Below the pieces are notes generated by a model. It was not told where the DNA came from, did not search any database, and saw only the letters and a program-made list of their open reading frames with translations. From Parachlamydiales bacterium (GTDB lineage Bacteria; Chlamydiota; Chlamydiia; Chlamydiales; Rhabdochlamydiaceae), in assembly GCA_003153295.1 (NCBI GenBank), contig PLXY01000011.1:167711-231710 (forward strand): a stretch of DNA of 64,000 nt, read 5' to 3'. Made by a program: the position numbers and the translations under genes. This document shows positions 1 to 9,836 of this stretch, one piece after another (positions within the stretch are counted from its first letter, which is position 1; each line of letters begins with the position of its first letter).

Positions 1-93
1 TTTAAGCCTTTAGAAAGGGATTTAGCAGCAAAGCATCCTGATCATGGTTTTAGGACAGCTTCTAAAACACCTTGCAAAAATTTTTCGTTTTGA
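1..93 (+). CDS. possible 3' end of an upstream gene (partial)
   Basis: Reading frame 1 is open from the first base of the window to a TGA at 91-93, giving about 30 residues. It may be the tail of a gene starting left of the window, but so short an open stretch can arise by chance. No family is recognisable. Confidence 0.25.
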   Translation, partial: FKPLERDLAAKHPDHGFRTASKTPCKNFSF

Positions 94-154
94 CGATATT
101 CGAGCAAGTGTAACTGCTAAATTTTACTTCACCAGAAGACCTATAGGAGACCCA

Positions 155-625
155 ATGTCATTAGAAAGTATTTCAGAAAGACTTGAAGACACAAATCCGA
201 CTCCAGCTTGGACAAATACGACAGAATGGAATGGGAAAGACGTTCAGGCTCTTTCACCTGTCAAAGATGCATGGCTTGTTCTGAAAATACCCTTTGAACC
301 TCAAAATCCCGTTTCCAGCTTAGAAGAAAAAATCACTTCCGTGAATTCTAAAGCGCTTCCCACACTGGAACAGGTGTTAGAGCGCCATGATTTAAAATTT
401 GCTTCAAGAACCTTGAACCAAAGAGACATTGAGCAGCTGCCGACCTCAGACCATTCTTGGGTGGTTATTCCTCTTCGGTCGACAGAAGGCGCTAGCTTAG
501 AAGGAAAAGCCATTATCGACACAAACGATCATCAGACCATCAGACAAATTCTAGAGCGGAATGGTTTTGTGCTATCGCCTAGCCCGCAAACCGACCCTTA
601 TTTTGCGATGACTAACTGGGTTTGA
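155..625 (+). CDS. hypothetical protein, 156 aa
   Basis: I do not recognise this protein. It is soluble-looking, with no signal peptide or membrane segment, and contains two similar stretches (around SLEEKITSVNSKALPTLEQV and SLEGKAIIDTNDHQTIRQIL), each followed by a similar LERH/LERN motif, so it may be an internal duplication of a domain of about 60 residues. The frame is open back to an ATG at 44, but the ATG at 155 has a good Shine-Dalgarno (TAGGAGA, about 7 nt upstream) and is preferred. Its 3' end overlaps the convergent sufS gene by 28 bp. Confidence 0.6.
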   Translation: MSLESISERLEDTNPTPAWTNTTEWNGKDVQALSPVKDAWLVLKIPFEPQNPVSSLEEKITSVNSKALPTLEQVLERHDLKFASRTLNQRDIEQLPTSDHSWVVIPLRSTEGASLEGKAIIDTNDHQTIRQILERNGFVLSPSPQTDPYFAMTNWV

Positions 626-1815
626 GCCAAAGTCTTACAAAAGAAGTCGATCTCTTCTAAAGTATTGTAAGAGGCAAAAGAAAGGCGCAAGGCTGCACTG
701 CAGCCAAAATGTTGAAGCAGTGGCTGAGCGCAAAGATGGCCTGAACGGACTGCTATTCCTTGAAGATCGAGAAGAGTCGCTAAATCGAGAGGATGAACAT
801 CATCGATATTGAAGGTGATCAAGGAAGTCCGATTTTCAGTAGGTCCTAAGATACGGAGACCTTCTATGGTTTTCAATTGCTGCAAAGCATGATTCATCAA
901 CATCGATTCATACACATGGATTTTATCTAATCCATGGGAAAGGACATAATTTAAAGCGGCGCCCAGGCCTATGACCTCAGCGATCATCGGCGTTCCCGCT
1001 TCAAATCTTAGAGGAGGTGCTTGAAAAGTCGTCTTCTCAAACGTCACGGTTTGAATCATATCGCCGCCGCCTTGGTAAGGAGGCATCCGTTCTAATAACT
1101 CTTTTTTTCCATAGAGAATGCCAATTCCTGTCGGACCATAGATCTTATGGCCAGAGAAAGCAAAAAAATCACAATCGAGAGCTTGAACATCGATGATCAT
1201 ATGCGGAGTGCTTTGAGCGCCATCGATGAACACTTTAGCACCAACATGATGAGCGCTTTTAATGATCGACTCGATCGGATTGACAATCCCCAAAACATTG
1301 GAAATATGGGCAACGCTGACGAGTTTTGTCCGCGCAGATAAAAGCTTTTCAAAAGCTTCTAAATCGATTTGGCCGTTTTCTAAAAGAGGAATGATTTTAA
1401 GATGGGCTTTTTTTCGCTCGCAGAGCAGCTGCCAGGGGACGATATTTGAATGGTGTTCCATTGCAGAAATCACGATCTCATCGCCAGGATGGACAAAAGC
1501 CTCGCCAAAAGAAAAAGCCACTAAGTTAATGGCTTCTGTCGTGCCTTTTGTAAAAACAATTTCATCGGAAGATTTAGCATGGAGAAAGCGTTGCACCTGG
1601 GTTCTTACGGCGTTATAACGCGCTGTAGACTCGCCTGCCAGTTCATAGACAGCACGATGAACGGTGCCATAATGGTCGGTATAAAACTCACAGATGGCAT
1701 CAATGACCGCTTCAGGCTTGAGCGTTGTCGCAGCAGAATCTAAATAGACCAAAGGCTTCCCTTGCATGGTCTTCTTGAGCATTGGAAAATCTGCACGATT
1801 AAATAGTGAAGACAT
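598..1815 (-). CDS. sufS: cysteine desulfurase SufS, 405 aa
   Basis: PLP-dependent cysteine desulfurase that takes sulfur from L-cysteine as a persulfide for Fe-S cluster assembly by SufBCD. Visible motifs: N-terminal YLDSAATT, the EHHSN histidine region, the PLP-lysine motif FSGHKIYGPTGIGILYG near residue 225, and the catalytic cysteine in RSGHLCAQ at about residue 362. Length matches group II SufS. The frame extends to 1845, but the ATG at 1815 has a GGAAG-type ribosome site and keeps a 17-bp overlap with sufD, so that start is chosen. Last gene of sufBCDS. No sufE or sufU partner lies next to it. Confidence 0.95.
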   Translation of the reverse strand: MSSLFNRADFPMLKKTMQGKPLVYLDSAATTLKPEAVIDAICEFYTDHYGTVHRAVYELAGESTARYNAVRTQVQRFLHAKSSDEIVFTKGTTEAINLVAFSFGEAFVHPGDEIVISAMEHHSNIVPWQLLCERKKAHLKIIPLLENGQIDLEAFEKLLSARTKLVSVAHISNVLGIVNPIESIIKSAHHVGAKVFIDGAQSTPHMIIDVQALDCDFFAFSGHKIYGPTGIGILYGKKELLERMPPYQGGGDMIQTVTFEKTTFQAPPLRFEAGTPMIAEVIGLGAALNYVLSHGLDKIHVYESMLMNHALQQLKTIEGLRILGPTENRTSLITFNIDDVHPLDLATLLDLQGIAVRSGHLCAQPLLQHFGCSAALRLSFASYNTLEEIDFFCKTLAQTQLVIAK

Positions 1816-3088
1816 CTTTTTCCACTTCCTTCCGAATAAATGCATGAGGGATCTGATCGATCATCTCTTGCATGAATCCACGGATTAAAAGACGGCTGGC
1901 TTCTTCACTACTAAGACCTCGGCTTTTGAGATAAAAGAGCTGCTCATCGTCCACTTGTGCAAAGGTAGCGCCATGCGATGCTTTCACATCATCTGCAAAA
2001 ATTTCTAAATTAGGTTTTGCGTAGGCAATTGCGCCTTCAGAGAGTAAAAGGTTATGATTGAGCTGATAGGCTTCTGTTTTCTGCGCTTCAGGACGGACGA
2101 AAATTTTTCCTTCAAAGCTCGATTGAGAAATGCCTTTAAGAACTCCTTTGAATTTCTGCAAGGACCGAGCATGCGGCTCTGCGTGTTCAACAAATACATG
2201 AGTATGCGCTTGAGCATTTTCTTGCAGGTGCCAAAGCCCTTGAAGCAGCACATCGGCATTTTCCCCTTGAATCTGCGTGCGGAGGCTGTGGCGTGTAATT
2301 TTCGGGCCCTTTGTGAGTGCAAAGTATTTTAAACGGCTGTCCCGTTTCAATGTGGCTCTCAGGAAATTGAAATGCCACCCCAGCTCTTTTCCAGAAATAT
2401 CTGTCTGTTGAAAAGAAGCCCCATCTTCCAAGGCAACATCCAGAAAAGTATTGTGAAGACCTTCTCCGGCAATCGAAGAAATCCACTGCACCTCCGTTTG
2501 AGAAGCTAAAAATAGCTGCAGTCTTGCAGGAGCAAAACAGCCGGGCGTACTCAGGAAAAGAGTTTGAATAGGAGCTTCGATAACAACTTTAGGCGGAACA
2601 TAAAAAAAGAGGCCTTGAGGATGAATAGCAAGATTGAGCACGGCAAACGGATCAGGCTCTTCTTTGAGAGCCTTGCTCCACCGGCTTTGTAAAAAGGGGC
2701 CGTAAGATCTCATGGCATCGGCAATGGGTAACGCCACCACTTTTTTAGGAAGATTAGATAGATCGGAAAGTTCTGGCCGGTAAGATCCATTGATAAAGAC
2801 AAAGTAACTTCCGCGGCACTCAGGGTAGATATGCTCCAGGACTTCCTCCTTGTCGATCAAAGGCAGAGGCCCTTTTTGGACAGTCAGGTCGTAAAGACGG
2901 CGCAGAGGAACGTATTTAAAAGCTTCTTGTTGCTTGTCGGGAAGGCCTAATTCTAAAAAATGATCCCATGCTTTTTCACGCATCCCTTTTAACAAATCGC
3001 CCCCTGAACTACTGGAGCATATCTGTTCAAAATATTGATGCAGACAGCTGAGAAAAGTGTCGTGCGACGTCTCTTCTTTAATAGACAT
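1799..3088 (-). CDS. sufD: Fe-S cluster assembly protein SufD, 429 aa
   Basis: SufD is the SufB paralogue of the SufBC2D scaffold, on which Fe-S clusters are built in the cytoplasm. The C-terminal half is the UPF0051/SufBD beta-helix; the conserved SHGATFAQVDDEQLFYLKSRG region near residues 368-388 parallels the equivalent region of SufB in this operon. The N-terminal part is variable, as usual. The start ATG at 3088 follows AGGGCTATA and overlaps the sufC end by 11 bp, suggesting translational coupling. Confidence 0.93.
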   Translation of the reverse strand: MSIKEETSHDTFLSCLHQYFEQICSSSSGGDLLKGMREKAWDHFLELGLPDKQQEAFKYVPLRRLYDLTVQKGPLPLIDKEEVLEHIYPECRGSYFVFINGSYRPELSDLSNLPKKVVALPIADAMRSYGPFLQSRWSKALKEEPDPFAVLNLAIHPQGLFFYVPPKVVIEAPIQTLFLSTPGCFAPARLQLFLASQTEVQWISSIAGEGLHNTFLDVALEDGASFQQTDISGKELGWHFNFLRATLKRDSRLKYFALTKGPKITRHSLRTQIQGENADVLLQGLWHLQENAQAHTHVFVEHAEPHARSLQKFKGVLKGISQSSFEGKIFVRPEAQKTEAYQLNHNLLLSEGAIAYAKPNLEIFADDVKASHGATFAQVDDEQLFYLKSRGLSSEEASRLLIRGFMQEMIDQIPHAFIRKEVEKDVFTI

Positions 3089-3797
3089 TATAGCCCTGTT
3101 TTTCGAGTTTCAAAGCGAGCTCAAAAGTCCCTGTCTCAACTATTTTACCATCGATAACGACGTGCACAAAATCCGGCTTGATATATTCTAAAAGTCTTTG
3201 ATAGTGGGTGATGAGCAAAAGTCCGCGTTCAGAGTTAATGAGCTGCTTGACGCCGTCGGCAACGATTTTCATCGCATCGATATCGAGGCCCGAATCAGTC
3301 TCATCTAAAATAGCCATCTTCGGCTCTAAAACAGCCATTTGAAGAATTTCATTCCGTTTTTTTTCGCCACCGGAAAAACCTTCGTTAAGACTGCGATCTT
3401 TGAATTCTTCCCGCATATTCATCATGTTCATTTTTTGCTGGAGGATCTTTTCAAATTCAGCTTCGGTAATAGTCCCTTTGCAGGCGCTATAGGCAGCGTG
3501 AAGAAATTGGAAATTGGTAACCCCAGGAATTTCAAGAGGATATTGAAAGCTCATGAAGAGGCCAAGCTTGGCCCTTTCCTCGGGATCGAGATCATTGATA
3601 TTTTGTCCTTCGAAGAAAATCGCCCCGCTGATCACTTCATACGCAGGATGGCCGGCTAAGACTTTTGCAAGCGTCGATTTCCCTGCGCCATTAGGTCCCA
3701 TCAGAGCGTGGACTTCTCCAGGGGCAACTCTTAAGCTAAACCCTTTTAAAATCTCTTTTCCCTCAATAGAAACGTATAAATCTTGAATATGTAACAT
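3078..3797 (-). CDS. sufC: Fe-S assembly ATPase SufC, 239 aa
   Basis: Soluble ABC-type ATPase of the SufBC2D complex. It has Walker A GPNGAGKS (about residues 35-42), an SGGEKKRNE signature, and Walker B running into the SufC-type DETDSGLDIDA stretch. No transmembrane partner is encoded nearby, which separates it from transporter ATPases. Only 1 nt separates it from the sufB stop, so the genes are co-transcribed. Length is normal for the family. Confidence 0.96.
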   Translation of the reverse strand: MLHIQDLYVSIEGKEILKGFSLRVAPGEVHALMGPNGAGKSTLAKVLAGHPAYEVISGAIFFEGQNINDLDPEERAKLGLFMSFQYPLEIPGVTNFQFLHAAYSACKGTITEAEFEKILQQKMNMMNMREEFKDRSLNEGFSGGEKKRNEILQMAVLEPKMAILDETDSGLDIDAMKIVADGVKQLINSERGLLLITHYQRLLEYIKPDFVHVVIDGKIVETGTFELALKLEKQGYNVY

Positions 3798-3798
3798 T

Positions 3799-5220
3799 TT
3801 ATCCCACGGAGTTTTCTAATTTTAAGGTGAGCAATTTTTGAGCTTCAACAGCAAATTCCAAAGGGAGCTCGCGAATGACATCTTTGCAAAATCCGCTCAC
3901 GACTAAGCTAATGGCGTCTTCACGGCTGATGCCGCGGGATTGCAGATAAAAGAGCTGCTCTTCATTCATCTTCGAGGTGGAAGCTTCGTGTTCAACCTGC
4001 GCCGAACGGTTTGCCACTTCAATGTAAGGAAATGTATTGGCAGAACATTGATTGCCGACGAGCATCGAATCGCACTGCGTATAGTTTCTTGCATCTTGGG
4101 CTCGAGGAGCGATTTTGACAAGTCCCCGGTATGAGTTATGCGATTGATCGGCCGAAATTCCTTTGGAAATGATGGTCGAGCGGGTCTTTTTACCCAAATG
4201 GATCATCTTCGTTCCTGTATCGGCCTGCATTTTTCCATTGGTTAGCGCAACGGAATAAAACTCACCGACCGACTCATCGCCTTGCAAAATGCAGCTGGGA
4301 TATTTCCAAGTAATCGCAGCGCCTGCTTCGACCTGTGTCCATGAAATTTTGGAACGGAAGCCTGCGCAGCGGCCTCGCTTAGTCACGAAATTAAAGATAC
4401 CTCCGGTTCCTGTCTTAGGATCTCCGGCATACCAGTTTTGCACAGTAGAATATTTAATTTCGGCATGGTCTAGGGCAATCAATTCGACGACAGCGGCGTG
4501 GAGTTGGTTTTTATCAAATGCCGGTGCTGTACACCCTTCAAGATAGCTGACGTAAGAACCTTCTTCAGCGATGATCAGAGTCCGTTCAAATTGTCCGCTC
4601 TCTTTATCGTTAATGCGGAAATACGTTGAAAGCTCCATTGGAGACCGAACTCCTTTGGGAATATAAACAAAAGAGCCATCGGAAAAAACAGCTGAGTTGA
4701 GCGCTGCAAAATAGTTGTCGCCGATCGGGACCACGCTGCCTAAATATTTTTCGATCAGCTCAGGATAAAGATGAACGGCTTCAGAAATAGGACATAAAAC
4801 AACGCCGGCTTTTTTCAGTTCATTTTGAAATGTCGTGCCCAAAGACACCGAATCAAAGACCACATCGACGGCCACATTCGTGAGTCGTTTTTGTTCATCG
4901 AGCGGGACGCCTAATTTTTCAAAAGTACGCAGCAGCTCGGGGTCGACTTCATCGAGGCTACTTAATTTCTGCTTGGTTTTGGGAGCTGAATAATAACAAA
5001 TATCTTGATAATCGATAGGAGGGTATTTGACATGAGCCCATGTGGGCTCTTCCATCTCTTGCCATTTGCGAAAGGCTTTTAAACGGAATTCTAAAAGAAA
5101 TGCAGGTTCGTTTTTCTTCGCGGAAATCAGACGGACGGTCTCTTCGGTCAGACCCTTAGGGATTGTTTCCGCCTCAATATCTGTGACAAAACCATATTTG
5201 TAATCGGACTGCATGTTCAT
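3799..5220 (-). CDS. sufB: Fe-S cluster assembly protein SufB, 473 aa
   Basis: Core scaffold subunit of the SufBC2D complex. Diagnostic stretches include [40 protein letters not shown], the [11 protein letters not shown] region and the C-terminal [15 protein letters not shown]. It is the first gene of the minus-strand operon sufB-C-D-S, an order matching the chlamydial cluster as I recall it. The start ATG at 5220 has an AAGGT element about 10 nt upstream; a second ATG lies two codons later. No Rrf2/SufR-type regulator is encoded beside it. Confidence 0.96.
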   Translation of the reverse strand: MNMQSDYKYGFVTDIEAETIPKGLTEETVRLISAKKNEPAFLLEFRLKAFRKWQEMEEPTWAHVKYPPIDYQDICYYSAPKTKQKLSSLDEVDPELLRTFEKLGVPLDEQKRLTNVAVDVVFDSVSLGTTFQNELKKAGVVLCPISEAVHLYPELIEKYLGSVVPIGDNYFAALNSAVFSDGSFVYIPKGVRSPMELSTYFRINDKESGQFERTLIIAEEGSYVSYLEGCTAPAFDKNQLHAAVVELIALDHAEIKYSTVQNWYAGDPKTGTGGIFNFVTKRGRCAGFRSKISWTQVEAGAAITWKYPSCILQGDESVGEFYSVALTNGKMQADTGTKMIHLGKKTRSTIISKGISADQSHNSYRGLVKIAPRAQDARNYTQCDSMLVGNQCSANTFPYIEVANRSAQVEHEASTSKMNEEQLFYLQSRGISREDAISLVVSGFCKDVIRELPLEFAVEAQKLLTLKLENSVG

Positions 5221-5291
5221 GGTAAAATTATACCTTTTATAAACGATTCTCTCAATGGTGAAGGAGGAATTGAATTAAAAATATTTTTATC

Positions 5292-5308
5292 TTATTTTTC
5301 AAAAATAA
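5292..5308. repeat. AT-rich inverted repeat in the divergent sufB / 5370 intergenic region
   Basis: TTATTTTT and AAAAATAA form an 8-bp perfect inverted repeat around one C, in the 149-bp AT-rich gap between divergent sufB and the DUF2807-like gene. It could be an operator or just A/T-tract structure; I see no confident -35/-10 pair that would decide. Confidence 0.3.
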
Positions 5309-5369
5309 ATTAAAAATTAACCTTATTCTTCAAATAACTTAATCTAGTTGTATTTCAAGGAGGTTTTAT

Positions 5370-6410
5370 ATGACAGACATGATTGATGGGATTGATAAAG
5401 AAACTTCTTTAGGCTGGGGGGATTTATTGCAGGCCCCTCAAGAGTGGTGCTATCGTCAATGGGAACATCTCACCTTTGCTCCTGCTAGTATTATTGAACT
5501 TGGAAAGACAATTGGCAAAGTTTGTTTTTTAGTCATCGCCACACCTCCATGTTTTCTTTTAGGTGGTGTAGGTGGTGCTTTTAAATTTTTTGCAAATCGC
5601 CTATCTGGATCTACAACGCCTATTTCCCCTCTACAAAACTGTAAGATAGTCTTCAGAGGTATATTTAATTCTGAGACAGGTTTCTCGACAACTTATCGAA
5701 TCACGAATCCAGATGCTCCCCTTATCTGTGGTTCTAAAAACATAACAGAAAAAACCTATCGATTTGATCATCCTCTCCGTTCTATTGTCATGGACTCGTT
5801 CGAAGAACTCGAGATCATCATAGGGGAAGAAAATTCTCTCGTGATCACCGCCGAAGACAATCTTTTCGATGTCTTTGCACCCACGGTATCAGAAGATAAA
5901 ATCACCTTTAAAACTAGTATAGAAGCCTCTTTTGAAACGCATAGCCCTGTAAAATATCGTTTAACCATAACGGATCTCCGTGAAGTGACAGTATTAGGGG
6001 GGAAAATCAATATTCCTCAGTTGACGAGTCGTGATTTTAAGTGTCGGATAGAAGGAGGCCACGTCTCGATCTTAGATGGACATGTGGATCAACAAGAGAT
6101 CACTCTTTCTAAGGGGGGAATTTATAACGCTCTAAACTTAAATTCTAACCATTCTAAAGTCACCATTACTGGAACGGGAAAAGCAAGAGTGTGGGCTGAA
6201 AAAACTCTCGATGTCAATATCGATGGAGCAGGAGTCTGCACATTTGTGGGCGATCCTCAAATTACCCATTCTATTTCCGAGTTGGGAGAATTGAATCGTG
6301 CTATTACAAATATAAAAAAACTTATTGTGGATCCCGTTAAAGCCAAAGAACCAAAGGCTCTTAACATAGCGGATTATCCTGGACTTTTTGCACTTTGGGG
6401 AGCTTACTAA
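5370..6410 (+). CDS. DUF2807-like (GIN-domain) membrane-anchored protein, 346 aa
   Basis: The N-terminal ~45 residues are followed by one hydrophobic segment (about 49-73, Gly-rich) and then a long beta-rich domain. The C-terminal part (KVTITGTGKARVWAEKTLDV, then NIDGAGVCTFVGDPQITHSI) has the pattern of the putative auto-transporter adhesin head domain DUF2807, typically exported in other bacteria. The function of that family is not well established. The start at 5370 has a near-perfect AGGAGG Shine-Dalgarno. The gene stands alone, divergent from sufB. The fold is inferred from motif pattern only. Confidence 0.65.
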   Translation: MTDMIDGIDKETSLGWGDLLQAPQEWCYRQWEHLTFAPASIIELGKTIGKVCFLVIATPPCFLLGGVGGAFKFFANRLSGSTTPISPLQNCKIVFRGIFNSETGFSTTYRITNPDAPLICGSKNITEKTYRFDHPLRSIVMDSFEELEIIIGEENSLVITAEDNLFDVFAPTVSEDKITFKTSIEASFETHSPVKYRLTITDLREVTVLGGKINIPQLTSRDFKCRIEGGHVSILDGHVDQQEITLSKGGIYNALNLNSNHSKVTITGTGKARVWAEKTLDVNIDGAGVCTFVGDPQITHSISELGELNRAITNIKKLIVDPVKAKEPKALNIADYPGLFALWGAY

Positions 6411-6484
6411 AAAATTTTTAGTCTTCTTGAATATTAAGTGGGGATAAGGTACGAAAGAATATTTTATACCGATGAGAGTAAAAA

Positions 6485-8344
6485 ATGTTCAAACCGTACG
6501 TGGCTGCAGAATCGAAGATGCCGGAGTTTACATTACGCGCCGTCATTCTCGGCATCCTTTTGGGGCTGGTTTTTGGAGTCGGCAATGCCTATCTGGGACT
6601 TAAAGTCGGCACGACGGTCTCTGCCTCGATCCCCGCTGCTGTTTTATCCATGGCGATCCTGCGGACTTTTTTTCATAAGCCTAGCATTTTAGAAAACAAC
6701 CTCGTTCAAACCATTGCTTCCGTCGGTGAAGGGCTTGCAGCAGGAATCATTTTCACGGTACCCGCGCTTTTTATTCTGGGCGAGCAAATTTCCATGATGA
6801 GAATTTTCCTACTCTCGACACTAGGGGGAATTCTAGGCGTATTATTCATGATTCCCATGAGAAGATATATCATCGTGAAAGAACATGGCGTCCTTCCGTT
6901 CCCCGAAGGAACCGCTTGCGCGGAGATTCTTAAATCGGGAGAAAAAAGCGGCCCTAAAGCCGCGATGGCATTTACAGGCATTATCACCGGCGCTGTGTAT
7001 AAAATCTGCTCCAATGCATTCAATCTCTGGAAGGAAACGCCGACGTGGATCATTACCCGTTTTGAAAAAACCGTTTTTAGCATTGATGCAACTCCGGCAC
7101 TTCTTGGAGTGGGATACATCATCGGGCCGCGCATCGCCTCGTTTATTTTTGCAGGAGGAGCTTTAGGCTGGTGGGTGTTGATTCCATTGATTAAAATGTT
7201 CGACGTTTCGATGGATACAATTTTCCCAGGGACTATCCCTGTGGTGCAAATGTCTGCGGAGGATATCTGGTCCAATTATATTCGTTACATTGGCGTCGGA
7301 ACTGTTGCAATCGGAGGACTCTTAAGTTTAGTGAATATTGCCCCTGCTGTTTGGAAAACGATACACTCGAGTTTTAAAGAGCTTTTTGAAAGCAGCAACG
7401 CTTCTCGTATGAAGAGGACAGATAAAGACATCTCTCTCCGCTGGCTGATTTTAGGATCTTTAGCAATTATTCTAACCCTTTGGCTGATGCCGGGCCTGCC
7501 AATGAATTTAGTGACGATACTTCTGCTGACTATTTTAGGATTTTTTTTCGTCGCTGTCACTTCTTTGACTGTAGGGATTGTCGGAAGCACTTCAAATCCC
7601 GTCTCTGGGATGACGATCACCACTTTGCTCATTACTTGCCTTATTTTCGTTGCGCTTGGATGGACGGAGAGGCTCTATCTGATCTCAGCACTCACAATGG
7701 CTATTGTCGCTTGCGTGGCTATTTGTATGGCGGGGACAACCTCGCAGGATCTAAAAACCGGCTTTCTGGTGGGAGCTACGCCCCGGTATCAGCAGGTTGG
7801 AGAAATCATCGGCGTTGTTCTTCCGGCTCTTGCAATCAGTGGAACCATGTATCTTCTCAATCAGGCTTATGGGCTCGGATCTAGCTTACTACCAGCTCCA
7901 CAAGGAACAATGATGGCTTTGATTGCCAAAGGGGTCATTCAAGGGAACATTCCCTTTACTCTGGTTTTAATCGGCGGGATTATTGGACTTCTCTTAAGAC
8001 TGCTCACCATTCCCATTCTTCCTTTTGCCTTAGGACTCTATCTTCCGCTTTCTTTAACAACGCCTGTCATGTTAGGGGGAGTTGTTTCAGCATTTGTTAA
8101 ACACCGGTCAAAAGATAAAGAAATTTTCCAGCGTGGCGTTCTAACTTCTTCAGGACTCGTCGCGGGCGATGCTTGTATGGGAGTTATTCTTGCGCTTTTA
8201 AGCGTTGTGGGATGGCTGAACCCCTCTGCAAAAGCTTTTTTACCCGATGTTTTCAGCTTAATTATTTTTTTATTTTTAGCCTTGGGTCTTGGCTGGTTTA
8301 CTCTACGACCTCCCCGGTCCTTGATGAAAACAAACGACTCCTAG
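6485..8344 (+). CDS. OPT family oligopeptide transporter, 619 aa
   Basis: Polytopic inner-membrane protein with roughly 14-16 hydrophobic segments. The N-terminal [20 protein letters not shown] and the later [20 protein letters not shown] and [19 protein letters not shown] motifs are characteristic of bacterial OPT transporters, which import small peptides or metal-chelate ligands, probably by proton symport. Substrate is not predictable. For an intracellular bacterium it would scavenge host peptides. It is followed by two pseudopilin-like genes after 12 nt, so it may be co-transcribed with them. Confidence 0.9.
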   Translation: MFKPYVAAESKMPEFTLRAVILGILLGLVFGVGNAYLGLKVGTTVSASIPAAVLSMAILRTFFHKPSILENNLVQTIASVGEGLAAGIIFTVPALFILGEQISMMRIFLLSTLGGILGVLFMIPMRRYIIVKEHGVLPFPEGTACAEILKSGEKSGPKAAMAFTGIITGAVYKICSNAFNLWKETPTWIITRFEKTVFSIDATPALLGVGYIIGPRIASFIFAGGALGWWVLIPLIKMFDVSMDTIFPGTIPVVQMSAEDIWSNYIRYIGVGTVAIGGLLSLVNIAPAVWKTIHSSFKELFESSNASRMKRTDKDISLRWLILGSLAIILTLWLMPGLPMNLVTILLLTILGFFFVAVTSLTVGIVGSTSNPVSGMTITTLLITCLIFVALGWTERLYLISALTMAIVACVAICMAGTTSQDLKTGFLVGATPRYQQVGEIIGVVLPALAISGTMYLLNQAYGLGSSLLPAPQGTMMALIAKGVIQGNIPFTLVLIGGIIGLLLRLLTIPILPFALGLYLPLSLTTPVMLGGVVSAFVKHRSKDKEIFQRGVLTSSGLVAGDACMGVILALLSVVGWLNPSAKAFLPDVFSLIIFLFLALGLGWFTLRPPRSLMKTNDS

Positions 8345-8356
8345 AGAATAGGTGGG

Positions 8357-8863
8357 ATGAGAAAACATCCCGTCCTCCTTTTAGAACTTACGATTTCCTT
8401 AGTTCTCTTCAGTGTGATCGTGGGGATTCTTTTTTCTTCGTACAAAGAGTTATCGCTTGCTAAGTCTTTACTTCGAAATGATAAAGAGTTGATTCTGACC
8501 CGTCAAAAACTTCAACTCCGTCTTGCGCAGATTTTTTCTCATTTAAAGACTCTTAAAATAGAAGGATGCTCCTGCCTCGTCACATATGAAAATGAGATCG
8601 ACAAGGAGGCGTCATTTCGCGGCACTTTGGAAGGCATGCTTTATATCGATAAAGGCCGCTTGGCCTTTGTCACCTGGCCCCAATCAGCTCAAGGAAAAGA
8701 ACAAATAGAAGGCAGAAAAGAAATTCTTTTTGAATCGGCAGCTTCTTTTTCTTTCAATTTTTTTGATGCCAAAAAAGGAATCTGGGTTGCTCAATATCCT
8801 GAACAAAAACCGTTCATGATGAAAATAGTGATCGATCAAATCCCTTACCCCTTTTTCTTATGA
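8357..8863 (+). CDS. pseudopilin-like protein, 168 aa
   Basis: Short positive N-terminus, then LLLELTISLVLFSVIVGILF, a hydrophobic helix with a glutamate in the E5 position. That is the layout of type IV pilin/type II secretion pseudopilins. The rest is soluble and unrecognised. The stop overlaps the next start as ATGA. I infer a minor pseudopilin (GspI/GspJ-like) of the chlamydial type II secretion system; in Chlamydiaceae small genes of this kind follow gspDEF near pepP-mutL. No gspD, E, F or G is in this window. Confidence 0.55.
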   Translation: MRKHPVLLLELTISLVLFSVIVGILFSSYKELSLAKSLLRNDKELILTRQKLQLRLAQIFSHLKTLKIEGCSCLVTYENEIDKEASFRGTLEGMLYIDKGRLAFVTWPQSAQGKEQIEGRKEILFESAASFSFNFFDAKKGIWVAQYPEQKPFMMKIVIDQIPYPFFL

Positions 8864-9726
8864 GCTTTTTACCTTTTGTCCTTTCATTTCTGCTTATCTT
8901 AATTCTGGGGAGCTCCCTTCTCTTCAATTCTTTTCGCAGTACGACGATTGAAAAAACCGTCATCTTAGCGCATCATAATGCTAAACTTTGCCTGATTAGC
9001 AAACAGGCGATTGAAGGCTATAAATCCCTCCAAAAAAACAAACCTGCTCCGGAGGGAAAAGTTGGAATAGAAACGATTCTCAAGGAAAAATCTGACAAAA
9101 TCCCCGTCTATAAAGACAAACGGAATAGAAGAGCGGGCCTTGAAGCATCGAAGTTCAACCTATGGCCTTTATTTAAAGGAGAAACGAATGCCTCATCTCT
9201 TGCTATCTACAAAGGAGCCATTAGGCTCATTCAAATCCTTTATCAAGATGCCGATTTTTATAAGGCCGCTCACGATCCAGATCTGGCCCGTAAAATTATC
9301 GATGAGATGCTGGCTAAAAAAGGGGAAGACTTTTCTCAACTTTTTCCTAAAAATGAGCTCGCAGGGATTTATTATAAAATGCTCAAAGGGACGAACACTG
9401 GATACCCTTCTCTGGAAGAATACTTTAAAATACAAAAATCGGAAGGTCCACCCATTAAATGGGCCTATGCCACAACTCCCATTTTACGAGCTATTTTAGG
9501 AGACGCCGCCACAAGCCGCATCCTGGCGGCAGAAAAAGCTTCGTGGGAAGCGAATCATCGCAAGCGCATCTTAACCAAAGAAGCTCTCCAAACTCTGCTT
9601 CAAAATCATACAAATCCAGATTTTGACATCAATCAACTAGACACGATTTTCTGCTTCGATCGGAAAGGGAGAGGAATCTCTCACAACTACATCGAAAAGA
9701 AGAGCAAAGTCATGGCAACTCGGTAA
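8860..9726 (+). CDS. pseudopilin/GspK-like hypothetical protein, 288 aa
   Basis: Begins with one N-terminal hydrophobic helix (residues 4-22) and continues as a soluble, Lys-rich domain of about 260 residues without recognisable motifs. It overlaps the preceding pseudopilin-like gene by 4 nt (ATGA), implying coupled translation and a joint function. Size and position after a minor pseudopilin would fit a GspK-like tip subunit or the chlamydial conserved protein of the same locus, but sequence alone does not prove it. Confidence 0.5.
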   Translation: MSFLPFVLSFLLILILGSSLLFNSFRSTTIEKTVILAHHNAKLCLISKQAIEGYKSLQKNKPAPEGKVGIETILKEKSDKIPVYKDKRNRRAGLEASKFNLWPLFKGETNASSLAIYKGAIRLIQILYQDADFYKAAHDPDLARKIIDEMLAKKGEDFSQLFPKNELAGIYYKMLKGTNTGYPSLEEYFKIQKSEGPPIKWAYATTPILRAILGDAATSRILAAEKASWEANHRKRILTKEALQTLLQNHTNPDFDINQLDTIFCFDRKGRGISHNYIEKKSKVMATR

Positions 9727-9836
9727 TACCTCAAACATAACTATATAATTATAAGCATGTTATTAACTTATAATAAACTATATTTAAAATATTAAATATG
9801 TTATAATTATAATTTAATAAACATAATAAGGAATGT
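9727..9836. promoter_or_regulatory. very AT-rich intergenic region, probable promoter of 9837
   Basis: These 110 bases are almost entirely A/T and contain overlapping TATAAT-like hexamers (about 9800-9813) 25-35 nt before the next start codon. No convincing -35 element was found. The region probably carries the promoter of the following gene. Confidence 0.35.

Noticed and set aside
44-154. N-terminal extension of the first gene from ATG 44
   Set aside because: No ribosome site at 44, whereas ATG 155 has TAGGAGA at proper spacing.
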